Assembly: GCA_951394045.1 (NCBI GenBank)
Contig: OX595990.1
Coordinates: 434,001 to 498,000 of the forward strand
Reading direction: 5' to 3'
Source: Nitzschia sp. DOCU1
Taxonomy: Eukaryota; Bacillariophyta; Bacillariophyceae; Bacillariales; Bacillariaceae
DNA length: 64,000 bases
How positions within the stretch are numbered: the first letter of the stretch is position 1; each line of letters opens with the position of its first letter. Shown piece after piece: positions 9,301 to 18,720 of this stretch. Under the pieces are notes generated by a model. That model was not told the DNA's origin, did no database searches, and worked only from the letters and a program-made list of their open reading frames with translations. The position numbers were made by a program, and so were the translations under genes.

Positions 9301-12036
9301 GGAGTTGCCGAGGTTGTTGTATACGTGCACGATGGAAGCTTTGGTACTATAAGCCAAAACAACGTGCATGACTGCAAGGGCTGGGGAAACATCAATGCCA
9401 TTGCCGCCTACAAGTTGGAAGTCGCATGCGACGCCACTCGTGACTTGTGCGTCAGCACCGAGCCACTCTTGGAACGCCTGGACGATGTGCTGGACCTACC
9501 AGTTGCAACATTGAACGCCTTGGCCACTGAACTCAACCCGGATATCCTGGGACAGTGCGTGGGATACGTTGCAAGCTTTTGGGGTGAGCCCCACATTCAA
9601 ACGTTCGACCGCCGCAAGTATGACTGCAGAGGTCATGGAGAGTATGTCATGGTCAAGGCAGAAGGGCAGTTGGAGATTCAGGGCCGTTTTGACGTTCGCA
9701 AGGATGATCTTCGCGTCTCGGTTGCTACTGGCGTCGCCATCAACTACCAAGCTGCTCTTGGCATAGACATTCCCATTATCCAAGTCGGCTTTGCCGAATA
9801 CGCGAGTAACGAGGCGTCGTTGATCCGCCTCGACGTCGTTGATTGCCCTCTTCACCTCTACATAGGTGGCATCCTCCAACAAGTCAAGACGGGCGATATC
9901 GTCCACGGTGATGGTTACGTCATCATTGTCACCAAGTTGAGCATTGACATTCAGTACTTTGATGGCTTGATGCCAACCTTGTCCCTCAAGATCATGGCCG
10001 CCGGTAGTCCCCTTGGACAAGCCGGCTGCGAACTGAACGTTTTTGTCTGTCTGCCCTTTACTGTACCCGATCTGCTCGAGAATGTGTTGGGCCTTCTTGG
10101 AACTCCCAATGGAAACTACGATGACGAGTGGATCATTCCTGGCACGGGCGAGATTATGTCACTGGTGCAATTCGATGAGGCGCCCTTCAACTTTTGCACG
10201 ACCTACCACTGCGTCAAAGAAGAAGTCAAGTCGCTCTTTACCCATGAAGATGCCCATGGCGGCCTGTCCTTTGCAGATTTGGTAGGCTGTGGAGCCGACT
10301 ATCCAGGCGAAATCGACTTGTCCAATCCTCCAGCCGAGATTGTCGGTATCTGTGGCCAAGACGACCGAAATTGTCTCAAGGAAGGGATCTTGGGCGGTGT
10401 GGACGGCGCCAACATGTGCCAGACCTACCAAGAAATGATTGATCTGATCCAGAACACGACAGAATGCGTTTGTTCTCTCTTTGACGTGGACCCTCTGGAC
10501 GTCGTCAAAGGTTTGGTCCCATCTCAAGTTCCCAAGCTTGTCAACGAGGTAACAGACAATGTTCTCATTCCCCTGGCAACTGCCATCCCTGATGTTCTCG
10601 GCAAGTGTCTTGGTTTTGTGGGAAACTTTTGGGGTGACGGCACGCATATCAATACCTTTGATCGTGGTCAATATGACTGCCAAGGCCACGGTGAATTTGT
10701 CATGGTCAAGGCCGAAGCTCAATTGGAAATTCAAGCCCGCTTTGATCTTCACGACGGCGCCGATGTATCCGTTGCCACGGCTGTCGCCGTCAGCTACGAC
10801 TTGAATCCATCCATTCCCAAGATCCAAGTTGGCTTTGCCGAATACAAGAGCGGCGATGACTATTTGATTCATTTGGAAGCCGACTGCGGCCTTCATTTGT
10901 ATTTGGATGGTGTCCTTCAAAAAGCCAAAAGAGGAGATGTATTGACCGGCCAAGGATATGTCATTTTCATCACGGCAGTGAGCATTGACATTCAACTCTT
11001 TGACAAGGATGATACACCCACAGTGGCACTCAAAATCTTGGCCGTTGGATCGCAACATGCCCAAGTGGGATGTTACCTCAATGTCTTTGTGTGCTTGCCC
11101 CTCAACTTGCCCGATTTGCTGGACAATGTTCTGGGTTTGCTGGGAACTCCCAATGGCAATCGTAACGACGAGTGGATCCTTCCCACCACACGCCAAGTCT
11201 TGGATTTGGTATCCTTTGACAAGATTCCCTACGACTTTTGTACCCAAAAGGACAATTACTGCATCAGCGACTTGGTCGATTCCTTGTTTGTTCATGAAGA
11301 CAATCACGGTGGCAAGTCGTTCCTTGACAACATGGGTTGCAACGCCGACTATCCTGGAGACAGTGATTTGTCGTTGGTGTCCCAGGAAATCTTGGATATT
11401 TGTGGTGACAATGACCGCATTTGCCTCACAGAAGGTCTCTTGGGCGGCGTCGATGGAGCTCATTTGTGCCAAACCCAACAAGAAATGATGAATTTGATTC
11501 AATCCACGCTGGAATGTCCTTGTGCCTTGTTTGACAACGACCCTCGAGATGTCCTTCCCTTGCCCGATGAACTTTGTCCACAAGATGTGGTCTTGTACCA
11601 TACACAAGGTGTTACCTCGCTCTTCATTCGACCTCTCCGTATTGTCGGTCGAAGCGTGAACACTGTGACGGTCCAACTTCAAAGTGAACTGTTGAATGCC
11701 ATGTCCCATACGTACTTGGATTTTCAAGACTCGTTCCGTGCCTTTGTATGCCTGGAAGTGAGCGATGTTCTGGCGGCACAAGGTACCTTGGAAGTGGCCT
11801 GTCCTCGTGGTATTCATTATGCTCAACTGTCCTTGACGGTCTCGGATCCATCTCTGGATAGAAATGGCGATGATGCCCGTCTGAGACAATGCTGCCATGC
11901 CGAAGAAGATACCGATCCCAAAGTTACCCTGACCTTTTTGATTCCCTGTCTTGCATACTCCAAGTGTGATAACGATGATATTCCTGCGGAGCAGGATGAA
12001 ACGGTTCATCAACGTCGCCAACTGCGCGGACGTTAA
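6346..12036 (+). CDS. Giant secreted protein with four VWD-like (GEPH) repeats; candidate adhesion protein
   Basis: About 1,896 aa with no intron. I chose the Met at 6346 because it begins a clear signal peptide (MQLLIVRNALATTALLLII to VDA); the frame is open from 6268. A Cys-rich N-terminus is followed by four repeats of about 350 aa starting near residues 200, 555, 1060 and 1410. Each repeat has the core pattern GYVASFWGEPHIQTFDRRKYDC, then GHGE, hEIQGRFD, VGFAEY, CxLNVFVCLP, LGLLGTPNGNYDDEW, NMC and TxECxC. This matches the layout of von Willebrand factor D domains. The usual GDPH is GEPH in repeats 1-3 and GDGTH in repeat 4. A non-VWD insert lies between repeats 2 and 3, and a related module closes the protein. 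GDPH/VWD proteins are known from diatom adhesive trails, so an extracellular adhesive role is inferred. Confidence 0.85.
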   Translation: MQLLIVRNALATTALLLIIILSSVPNGVDATGGCCSQKQKTCDATWCGNTHSDCKACQDRTFLWLAQENTGCVERFSSTACSNDDDCCGNLLCITTSTGLFSSAKRCKHSVEVCAGFSLFLTCTGNKNCKWENSKCVPNFDYTIDANAAIVLNSTSTAVEADATIDLGIVKVDLDSNVNLLDRETGLVGVNVDLDLSLIPLATNLNPDILGQCIGYVASFWGEPHIQTFDRRKYDCKGHGEYIMAKAEGMLEIQGRFDVAVSGDLRVSLATGVAVKYEANVNVDIPLIQVGFAEYESGDASLIRLLDVDCPLHLYIGGILQQVKIGDVVHGEGYVIIVTELSIDIQYFDGLTPTLSLKIMANGGLLGQAGCELNVFVCLPFNLPDLLESTLGLLGTPNGNYDDEWTVPGTGEILSLVQFDEAPFDFCTGHHCVSQEVDSLFVHENTHGGLSFEEVVGCNAEYPGSIDISNPPTAILDICGEDDRICLTEGILGGVNGANMCKKYQEMIDLIQNTTDCPCSLFKINPLNVVTGEVDSILPDLGLDLPSIPLLQLASELNPDILGQCLGYVASFWGEPHIQTFDRRKYDCKGHGEFIMAKAEGKLEIQGRFDVAHDDLRVSVATGVAIKYQVALDVDIPLIQVGFAEYNSSQDTLIRLDVDCPIHLYLDGVLQKAKTGDIIHGEGYVIVVTELSIDIQYFDGLIPTLSLKIMAAGSPFGQAGCELNVFVCLPFNLPDLLESTLGLLGTPNGNYDDEWTIPGTGEILSLIQFDEAPFDFCTTHLCVSDFVDSLFVHEDAHGGLSFEEIVGCNAEYPGGIDLSSPPTEIVDICGKDDRICLTEGILGGVDGANMCKQYQTMIDLIQNTTECPCSIFKVNPLDVVSGLIDSVLPQQNLEICLGGGIKVLEEQTEPHLPVGAITASNHTGLTVDITIKQLWKGEGNGETISWISPVFRQGGQDFVCNTDRDKRENVAWAKVNTYTAECNAEGVAEVVVYVHDGSFGTISQNNVHDCKGWGNINAIAAYKLEVACDATRDLCVSTEPLLERLDDVLDLPVATLNALATELNPDILGQCVGYVASFWGEPHIQTFDRRKYDCRGHGEYVMVKAEGQLEIQGRFDVRKDDLRVSVATGVAINYQAALGIDIPIIQVGFAEYASNEASLIRLDVVDCPLHLYIGGILQQVKTGDIVHGDGYVIIVTKLSIDIQYFDGLMPTLSLKIMAAGSPLGQAGCELNVFVCLPFTVPDLLENVLGLLGTPNGNYDDEWIIPGTGEIMSLVQFDEAPFNFCTTYHCVKEEVKSLFTHEDAHGGLSFADLVGCGADYPGEIDLSNPPAEIVGICGQDDRNCLKEGILGGVDGANMCQTYQEMIDLIQNTTECVCSLFDVDPLDVVKGLVPSQVPKLVNEVTDNVLIPLATAIPDVLGKCLGFVGNFWGDGTHINTFDRGQYDCQGHGEFVMVKAEAQLEIQARFDLHDGADVSVATAVAVSYDLNPSIPKIQVGFAEYKSGDDYLIHLEADCGLHLYLDGVLQKAKRGDVLTGQGYVIFITAVSIDIQLFDKDDTPTVALKILAVGSQHAQVGCYLNVFVCLPLNLPDLLDNVLGLLGTPNGNRNDEWILPTTRQVLDLVSFDKIPYDFCTQKDNYCISDLVDSLFVHEDNHGGKSFLDNMGCNADYPGDSDLSLVSQEILDICGDNDRICLTEGLLGGVDGAHLCQTQQEMMNLIQSTLECPCALFDNDPRDVLPLPDELCPQDVVLYHTQGVTSLFIRPLRIVGRSVNTVTVQLQSELLNAMSHTYLDFQDSFRAFVCLEVSDVLAAQGTLEVACPRGIHYAQLSLTVSDPSLDRNGDDARLRQCCHAEEDTDPKVTLTFLIPCLAYSKCDNDDIPAEQDETVHQRRQLRGR

Positions 12037-12698
12037 ATTGTATAATTTGCATATAGTCATCCATTTTGCATATCATCGTTTTGGGGCTGGTATCTTGTAG
12101 GATCCCCATCGCACCGCTGCTGCAACCGGCGACGACGACGAACAACCCGCACAGTATATCAAGTCGAGCTAGTACCAGCTAACCATTGGATGACTACTTG
12201 CAGTCGTTATCATTGTGGTAAAGCGCACTATAATCCTCCAAAAAGGATCGTAGTAGAGATGATTCTGTTTCGTCCCTCTCCATCGGCACAACGTCCCATG
12301 ACTTCCGTCGATCGCAACAAGGAAATGCCGCCAAGATAGCCACGCGTCATATGGTCATCCCCGCAGAACCTACGTAGCGGTGCGTACCTGGTATGTATCC
12401 CGGATACCTACCTTCATACCTGGTACGTAACATTCCTTTGAGAATGAAAGCGCGCATGCCCGCTCCCCAACGCACCACGCTTACGGTCGGCATCACTTCA
12501 ACGTTCATGTGAACGGCAGGCGTGCGTCCCCTACCATGTGACTGGGACTTGGATGTCGTCATGGAGTGAGAATGACATGGACTATGGGCCAAAGAGGTGA
12601 AAGGAAAGAGAAGGAAACTGTGTGCTTTCGAAAACAACCAAGTCGATTGAATGGTGGTTGTTCGCTTTGCTGTTGTTGTTGACGCATAGAGAAGTAGC
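12037..12698. other. Intergenic region
   Basis: About 660 bp between two plus-strand genes. A near-palindromic stretch at about 12385-12430 repeats TACCTGGTA-type words (GTACCTGGTATG and CATACCTGGTAC). A minus-strand ORF (12347-12736) begins with a hydrophobic run but overlaps the next gene's start and lacks other protein-like features. Confidence 0.35.
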
Positions 12699-14375
12699 AT
12701 GACTGCTGCCACTACCGTCATGACTAAACAACGCAATGGATTTCATCAAAGTAGTCAACATCAGGATACGACGATAACTCAGAATGGAAGTGCTGTGAGT
12801 GCCCCGCTGAGCACTGGCGATGCAATGCGAATGCCATCGCCCTCCTCCAATCCCACGATTGCCCGCGTCAAGAAACGCAAACAGTCCGAAAGTAGTGGCA
12901 AATCGTCATCCTTTACCTGGATGTTGGTGGGTTGTGTCGTGTTATTAGGCTCGATTCAATTCTTGTTAAATGCCGTCTTGTTTCATGTGGTGGACGATCA
13001 ACAAAATACGAGCCAGGGTCCTCCTCTATCGGTCCAAATTGCTTCCATTCAACGTCAATTATACGATTTACAATCACTAGCGCCAGATGCTCTCTATGTC
13101 GACGATGGCAACTTTTATCCCTTTTCGATTCGGGACTCCCGTCGATTAGTACCGACGCAAATACCGCCGGGCTTTCATATATGGGATTATGTGGATATTA
13201 CGACACAAAATCAACAAACCACCAAGCGCGCCTCACTCTTTCACAATGCCATCTATCAAGCTCCAGCGGCATGTCAAACTTATGATTTGCATTGTTACAA
13301 GGACAAGATTCTCCAAGTCTTTGATCTGGTCTTGGAACAAAATCCCCACACGAACTACTTTTTTTACATGGAAGCCGATAATGAATTGTGTGTTCCTTTG
13401 GGGGAAATTCGACGCATTGCCTATCAATATGCACGATACTTTATTACCACGGGGATTGGATTTAGTGGATGGATCATGCATCGAGATTTCATGGTAGACT
13501 TTTTACAAGCCCTGAGAGACTATGTGGCGCCCCCCAAAGATCCCAAGGATATCTTGAATATTGATGGCAAACCCGATCCCAGTGAAGGTCCCGATCCGAT
13601 TGCGTCCGTCATGTTGATTGAAAAACAAGCGTGGACTGTGACACGACAATATTTAGTCTCGCATTCGATTCAACCCAGCCTAGGAATGCAAGCACTCACG
13701 GTCAAAATGCCGGATTCCGAACAAGAAGGAATTGTGACTGCACCGCAAGCAGTCACATCAGCTGCAGCTGCCAACAAAGATCCAGCCAAACCACAAGGTG
13801 CTGCTGGTGCACTCAAGAAACCCGTTGGATTAGAAAAGCATTTACCCCGGTGTTTTGAACCCCGCAGAAGTAAATGGCGCATCTCCAAGCATGATCATCG
13901 AGATCGATTTGGATGGGATTATTTTGATTACGATGAATGCAAGCCTACCGAAGAAGTCTTTCCCTGTTATGTGGGTCAACTCGAAGACTTATTGGCCAAA
14001 GACATGGCACAATTCAATTATACTGAATTGGATATGGAACGAAAAAAGTTGATTGAAAAACAACAACAACGTCAACGTCAAAAAATATTGCAAGCACAAG
14101 CCAAAGCAAAGCTACAAGAAGGTCAAGCACAAGAAGGAGGCGGTAGTGCTGGTGCGGATGCTAACGCAGGGGGAATTGTGGGCATTGCAGATGGTGTTGA
14201 GGGAGGCGAAAGGAAGCCAACGTTGCAGGAACGTCTCAAGGAATTGACCGAAAAGGCAAGGCAACGGCATGTGGACCGAATCAAGAATAAACTGGCTGGC
14301 GGTGGTGGTGCTGCGGATGGAAACTCCGAATCGATTCATTTCTTTCCAGGACTACGGGGGGCTGGTGCTAGATAG
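12699..14375 (+). CDS. Type II membrane protein, glycosyltransferase-like layout (paralog of 18721-19932)
   Basis: 558 aa. A basic, Ser-rich cytosolic tail of about 70 residues precedes one membrane anchor (about 72-98), then a lumenal domain. Strongly conserved blocks shared with the minus-strand paralog are FYPFSIRDSRRL, YFFYMEADNELC (EADN at about 225), GIGFSGWIMHR, DPIxxxxLxEKxAWTVTRQYLVSHS, and KHLPRCFEPRR. An acidic EADN after a hydrophobic strand is reminiscent of the metal-binding motif of GT-A glycosyltransferases. With the Golgi-type topology this suggests a glycosyltransferase, but I cannot assign a family. The C-terminus (from about 445) is a long Gln/Lys and Gly/Ala-rich, low-complexity extension absent from the paralog. 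Confidence 0.75.
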   Translation: MTAATTVMTKQRNGFHQSSQHQDTTITQNGSAVSAPLSTGDAMRMPSPSSNPTIARVKKRKQSESSGKSSSFTWMLVGCVVLLGSIQFLLNAVLFHVVDDQQNTSQGPPLSVQIASIQRQLYDLQSLAPDALYVDDGNFYPFSIRDSRRLVPTQIPPGFHIWDYVDITTQNQQTTKRASLFHNAIYQAPAACQTYDLHCYKDKILQVFDLVLEQNPHTNYFFYMEADNELCVPLGEIRRIAYQYARYFITTGIGFSGWIMHRDFMVDFLQALRDYVAPPKDPKDILNIDGKPDPSEGPDPIASVMLIEKQAWTVTRQYLVSHSIQPSLGMQALTVKMPDSEQEGIVTAPQAVTSAAAANKDPAKPQGAAGALKKPVGLEKHLPRCFEPRRSKWRISKHDHRDRFGWDYFDYDECKPTEEVFPCYVGQLEDLLAKDMAQFNYTELDMERKKLIEKQQQRQRQKILQAQAKAKLQEGQAQEGGGSAGADANAGGIVGIADGVEGGERKPTLQERLKELTEKARQRHVDRIKNKLAGGGGAADGNSESIHFFPGLRGAGAR

Positions 14376-14513
14376 CGTCAGGTAGTAGAAGTTATAGACG
14401 CAGTACTCCTTAATGTAGAACAACATTGATCAAAAACAACAAAATTGATTCTACTCGTCCCTAGTAGACGCCACAAAACTTGTCCCTTCGACACTTGACC
14501 AAAAAGAGTTGGA

Positions 14514-16277
14514 CTACTTTTTTAATCGTTGGAATACTCCACTGACCTTTCCTAATGCCTTGCCGGCCTTTTCACCGCCCGCTGCTACTGCTGCCGCCGC
14601 AGCTCCTCCAGAACCTCCCGGAATCTTGTCCAAAATCTCGTCGAGTTCTCCCACAACACGAAAAATCTTCAATAGCTTGTCACGAATTCGTTCCATCCGC
14701 GTCACCAATACTTCATCCATAGTCTGTGGAACGCCCGAATCTTGTAGTGCCTTGTCTACTTGGCGTTTGGCCAGTTTCAAGGCTAGATTGACACAAAATG
14801 CCTTGAACTTGTCGCTAGTCAAAAGATAGGCGACGGCTAATTGCAATAGAGCAATCAAGTACGACATGGCAATGCTGGTCAACATGGGCTTCAATTGATC
14901 TTGAGCTTGGTCTCGCAATGTATTGTAGGTGGCAGTGGCATTAACAAGTGCACCATTGGCTTGAGTTTGCATCTCATTCATGGCAGCATTCGCTTGGGTA
15001 GTCACGTCGCTTTGGATGGTATTCAGTTCCGTCTTGAGATTTTCGACTTGTGCACTGGCCTTGTCTTTGACGTCGTCGATTGTATCTTGCGTTTGCGATT
15101 TAATGTCATTGGCAGCTTGTTTGGCGTCCAACACGGCAGTTGATGCCTCTTCTTGAAGAGTATCCGTGGTTTCCTTGGCATCTTCTAGTGACGCTTGTCC
15201 CAACAATAATTGCCGTCGTCGTCGAACCGACGAGTGACTTCCTTTATTGTCGGTACTGGAACCATCATCTAAAAGCTGCTGCTGCCGCCACGACCACAAC
15301 AGGTTGCGCCTTGCATCATTATTATCCTTCGTGACCCCACTTGACGCCCATGAGTGAATTCCACTCCATTGTGATTCCATTGCCAATACCGTGTCATGTA
15401 ACGTGGTATTAGTATACACAGTATCAATCGTAGTAGATGGCGTCATGGCCACTACCGTGAGTTGAATGGCGAGTGCCAAGACTCCAAACGGCACTACAAT
15501 TCTCCAAAAAAAGGATTGCGACGATTGAAGGACAGTTGGAATTATGGCATGTAGGTCCACTTGTTCCTTGGCTTGACGGAGTTTGCCTTGGACTAATCCT
15601 TGCGCCTGATCAAATTCGCGATCGATATCGGATGGATCCGGAATATCCAAGGAAGGTTTGACTTTATGCACCAGAGTTTCCATTTGAGTCGCCATGGCTA
15701 ATTTGCCAAGATAAGGCTCTAGGACTTGATGAACTTTAGCTTGAATGCGATCCACTGTTTCATCCACTTTGAGAGCCAAACGATCCAGGGTTCGTTCTGC
15801 AGTTGCCTGAATACTGTCCATATTTTGAAAGACGGGTTCCATGGCTTTCATGAATCGTTGCTGCATGGGAAGAAAGGATGCCGCAAACACGACTAGGGCA
15901 TTCCAATAGGGAAATGTGGGAATGATATACGTACAGGATTTGTGAGATATCCAAGCATCGCCTTGGGCTGAAATGTTGAGTAGCCACGCCAGGGCCGTCG
16001 TACAAACGACGGACACCGTGGGAGCAAGTAAACTCTTCACGTAGGATGCTCCTTGCGAGGCTAGTTCATCTGGCTGGAGGGTCGCAAAGTCAAAAGTGGG
16101 TTTCATGTCACAAGCCCCATCCATCATGGCCAGTAATTCAATCTCCTGGGAGCCCTTGAATCCGTATTTCTCCTTGGCGGCGGCAAGTTTGGAAGGTGAT
16201 AGCAGTGGTGGGGCGTCATTCACTACTTGCTCTGCGTCAACATCAGGAACAGATTGGTACTTGGATTTATCCGGCAT
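14514..16277 (-). CDS. Multi-TM protein with long amphipathic/coiled-coil region, unknown
   Basis: 587 aa, convergent with the preceding gene (138 bp apart). Hydrophobic segments lie at about 83-105, 118-138, 262-285 and 482-505. Two helical regions rich in Ala, Gln, Lys and Asp sit between them: about 140-250, and about 375-470 containing repeats such as DIKSQTQDTIDDVKDKAS and VENLKTELNTIQSDV. The second resembles apolipoprotein- or perilipin-like amphipathic helices. The C-terminus is Gly/Ala-rich with basic residues. No catalytic motif is visible. Organelle-membrane shaping or lipid-droplet association is possible but speculative. Confidence 0.75.
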   Translation of the reverse strand: MPDKSKYQSVPDVDAEQVVNDAPPLLSPSKLAAAKEKYGFKGSQEIELLAMMDGACDMKPTFDFATLQPDELASQGASYVKSLLAPTVSVVCTTALAWLLNISAQGDAWISHKSCTYIIPTFPYWNALVVFAASFLPMQQRFMKAMEPVFQNMDSIQATAERTLDRLALKVDETVDRIQAKVHQVLEPYLGKLAMATQMETLVHKVKPSLDIPDPSDIDREFDQAQGLVQGKLRQAKEQVDLHAIIPTVLQSSQSFFWRIVVPFGVLALAIQLTVVAMTPSTTIDTVYTNTTLHDTVLAMESQWSGIHSWASSGVTKDNNDARRNLLWSWRQQQLLDDGSSTDNKGSHSSVRRRRQLLLGQASLEDAKETTDTLQEEASTAVLDAKQAANDIKSQTQDTIDDVKDKASAQVENLKTELNTIQSDVTTQANAAMNEMQTQANGALVNATATYNTLRDQAQDQLKPMLTSIAMSYLIALLQLAVAYLLTSDKFKAFCVNLALKLAKRQVDKALQDSGVPQTMDEVLVTRMERIRDKLLKIFRVVGELDEILDKIPGGSGGAAAAAVAAGGEKAGKALGKVSGVFQRLKK

Positions 16278-16644
16278 GGTTCATGACTACTCTAGATGAT
16301 GATGATTGTTGATGCGAGCCTGGGGTCTATCATAGAAGAAAACACGAGAAGAGAAAACTCAAAACGAAGATCCTTCGTCATCTTCCGCCAAGACATCGAT
16401 GAGGGTGGAGTGTCGCCGATATTTTGGGCGGGAAACGAAAATTTGGGGTGGGCAGGCTCATTTTTTTTAGGTCCAGTAACAGGTTCGTACTGTACCAGGT
16501 ACTGTAGGATTCTACAGTGTTGACTTAATGGCGGCCACCGCTGCAAATCCGAGAAGCTTGTTGGTTTTACTCTGCCCGCCCCGACGTGTCCCCTTTGGGG
16601 GGTCGGAAGCAGGAAAGCGTCGAACGACGGAGGAATCCAAGACG
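16278..16644. promoter_or_regulatory. Divergent promoter region with E2F-like word and palindromes
   Basis: Between the multi-TM gene and copy A. At about 16420-16436 there is TTTTGGGCGGGAAACG, containing GGCGGGAAA, the core of an E2F-type site. At about 16488-16520 the words GTACTGTACC, GGTACTGTAG and CTGTAG-GATT-CTACAG form short palindromes. The last 80 bp, from about 16570, is already homologous to the upstream flanks of copies B and C. Confidence 0.3.
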
Positions 16645-18360
16645 ATGATATGTGTGACCCTCATTCCTCACTCCAACAAGCTCCAACGAAGAAGTTCATC
16701 GTCAGAGTCGTTGCAAAACGTTAGGATCGCGACGACGACAATGAAGAGTAATAACAAACCACAATTATCTGGTCCTTGCGCCAACCCACAATGCACTTTC
16801 GGGGGCATGGCACCCAGCCTACACACGTGCCCATGCTGCCACAAGAACATCCATCTTCCTTGCGGCAAGGAGACACCCGACTTTAAGTTTGTCCTCTGCC
16901 CGATATGCGAAAGGCAGCTAGAATATCAGCGGGAGGCGAAGAGGGGACGGCCGGTAGAACTGAAACAAAATTATGGTTACTCCCCACCAGCCAAGAAGTA
17001 CCGTGACGTGTATGAAAACCATGATGGACTAGGAGATCCAGGGGCGGAGGCATACCCCAGGTGTCATCGAGCGAGTGAAACAGATTCTAATTCCCGCTCC
17101 AACACGACCCCCACCCCCACCCTCAACGATCAAGAACCTAGCGCACACCCATGGCAGTTTGTAGCAATGCTCCTGACTCAAGTCAATCAGCTGAAACAGG
17201 AACTACGACAAGTCAAGCAAGAACTCACTGACGTTCGTGCCGAAAATAAGAGTTCCTATCGCGAACTACTGCGTGCCTTGAAAACAAACAACGACAACCT
17301 CCGAACAGGTCACGGTGAAACTACTACTACGGACAATAATTATGCAGCCAGTGATACGGCTGCATCGGTCGCGGTGGACGCTGGTGGTGCCAATAACATC
17401 ACGTCTGGAGGGCCTTTCCATATGGAACAACAACAACGAGTCCCAGCATTGTTCGCGGACGTTGGTGGTGCCAATAACATAGGTACGGCAGAGGGCTATG
17501 CTATTGACGACGGCACAATGGGGGCGGACGAAAATACTATCACAAATGCAGCTAGTGATACAAGCGCGACAGATGGTGGTAACGACATCGAACAGCAACA
17601 AGAAGTACCGGCAGCAGCACCGATAGGTCCCGATGACGTGAATTATGCAACACTGTCTTCCCACCCCAAGACTCTCCACATTCTTTGGAAAGAATGGGTG
17701 GCGGGTATTGATGGAAGGAAACCTGCATCCCAATTTACATCCAAAGAACGCAGCAACAAGAAGAACAGTACCACGTTTAGCAGACGTTTTGATTTCTGGA
17801 AAGTGGTGTCCTGTATGGTTCAGTGTGGGATGACGGCGGAGAAGGCGATTGACAAGGTTTACCAGGTCTATGGTGGCCCTGGCAAGACAGTTACTGAGAT
17901 TCTCAAAAGAATGAAGGTCGACAAGAAACATCCCGAAGGTCGACACCCGGATCTTGTTGTGGGTATCAGGGCTAAGAGACCGATAGGTCCCGACCACGTC
18001 GATTATGCAACACTTTCCACACGACCCATATCGCTATACATTCTCTGGAAAGAATTTGTGGCGGGTATTGATGGAAGGAAACCTGCATCCCAATTTACAT
18101 TCAAAGAACGCAGCAACAAGAAGAACAGTAATACGTTTAGCAGACGTCTTGATTTTTGGAAAGTCGTGTACTGTATGGTTCGGCGTGGGATGACGGCGGA
18201 GGAGGCGATTGACAAGGTTTACCAGGTCTATGGCGGCCCTGGCAAGTCAGTTACTGCGATTCTCAATAGAATGAAGGTCGACAAGAAACTACCCGGGCGC
18301 CGACACCCGGATCTTTTTGTTGGTGATGCTGCGGCAGGTACTACCGGCAATACAACGTAG
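16645..18360 (+). CDS. Zinc-finger, coiled-coil, double GCR1-like domain protein (copy A)
   Basis: 571 aa from the MICV Met; the frame is open from 16528. Copies A, B and C keep this N-terminal frame across a 3-bp indel, which favours the start. Order: zinc module at about 41-93 (GPCANPQC, CPCCHKNIHLPCGK, CPICE), basic linker, coiled coil at about 169-213, acidic Thr/Ala-rich linker, then two GCR1_C-like domains at about 338-440 and 458-560. Each reads LWKEhVAGIDGRKPASQFT, FSRRhDFWKVV, GMTAExAIDKVYQVYGG, ILxRMKVDKK, RHPDL. The two domains are a 360-bp tandem duplication (17621 and 17981 start with the same CGATAGGTCCCGA). This is the most intact member. A nuclear DNA-binding role is inferred from the GCR1-like fold, and the origin is probably a Crypton-type element. 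Confidence 0.75.
   Translation: MICVTLIPHSNKLQRRSSSSESLQNVRIATTTMKSNNKPQLSGPCANPQCTFGGMAPSLHTCPCCHKNIHLPCGKETPDFKFVLCPICERQLEYQREAKRGRPVELKQNYGYSPPAKKYRDVYENHDGLGDPGAEAYPRCHRASETDSNSRSNTTPTPTLNDQEPSAHPWQFVAMLLTQVNQLKQELRQVKQELTDVRAENKSSYRELLRALKTNNDNLRTGHGETTTTDNNYAASDTAASVAVDAGGANNITSGGPFHMEQQQRVPALFADVGGANNIGTAEGYAIDDGTMGADENTITNAASDTSATDGGNDIEQQQEVPAAAPIGPDDVNYATLSSHPKTLHILWKEWVAGIDGRKPASQFTSKERSNKKNSTTFSRRFDFWKVVSCMVQCGMTAEKAIDKVYQVYGGPGKTVTEILKRMKVDKKHPEGRHPDLVVGIRAKRPIGPDHVDYATLSTRPISLYILWKEFVAGIDGRKPASQFTFKERSNKKNSNTFSRRLDFWKVVYCMVRRGMTAEEAIDKVYQVYGGPGKSVTAILNRMKVDKKLPGRRHPDLFVGDAAAGTTGNTT
17621..18340. repeat. 360-bp tandem duplication encoding the two GCR1-like domains of copy A
   Basis: The two halves share long identical stretches, for example GCGGGTATTGATGGAAGGAA in both at 360-bp spacing. 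Differences are scattered single bases. The duplication is in frame. Confidence 0.8.
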
Positions 18361-18720
18361 TAGTAGTTAAATGCAATTAAGTAGTAGTATCGAAATGACG
18401 GCAATCCAAAATCCTATTAAAGCTTTGGCGCGGTTTGCGGAATCGCAAAAGAAGTACGACAAGACTGAACATTTGTACTAAAAAGATAACGCTCGGAGAC
18501 GAGCGTCGTGGCACATTTTTGCTTGTCCCGAGCTCTGGTGGTGGTCGATTGGCTCGTTTTTGTTGTTGTAGGCTCGGAATGGAGTTTCTTCTTGCATCCA
18601 CCACCTCGCCTTGCTGTGCTGCAACTTTCCAAAAGGCTTGACGACGCTGTCACTGGAAGAGACCAGTAGCGATACTCCCATGGTTGCTACTGTTGATCGT
18701 CACTCCATCCATCCATCCAT
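18361..18720. other. 3' flank of copy A, homologous to the flank of copy B
   Basis: After the stop, GTAGTAGTTAAATGCAA and, further on, TTTGGCGCGG and GAATCGCAAAAGAAGTACGA also occur downstream of copy B (22495-22650). The duplicated unit therefore extends past the coding region. A short TCCA microsatellite lies at about 18703-18722. Confidence 0.6.

Noticed and set aside
10159..12060. 633-codon minus-strand ORF opposite the VWD-repeat gene
   Set aside because: It is the antisense shadow of a strongly coding frame. The plus frame has clear repeated domains and a signal peptide.
12347..12736. 129-codon minus-strand ORF with a signal-like start
   Set aside because: It overlaps the start of the well-supported gene at 12699 and has no protein-like features after the first 25 residues.
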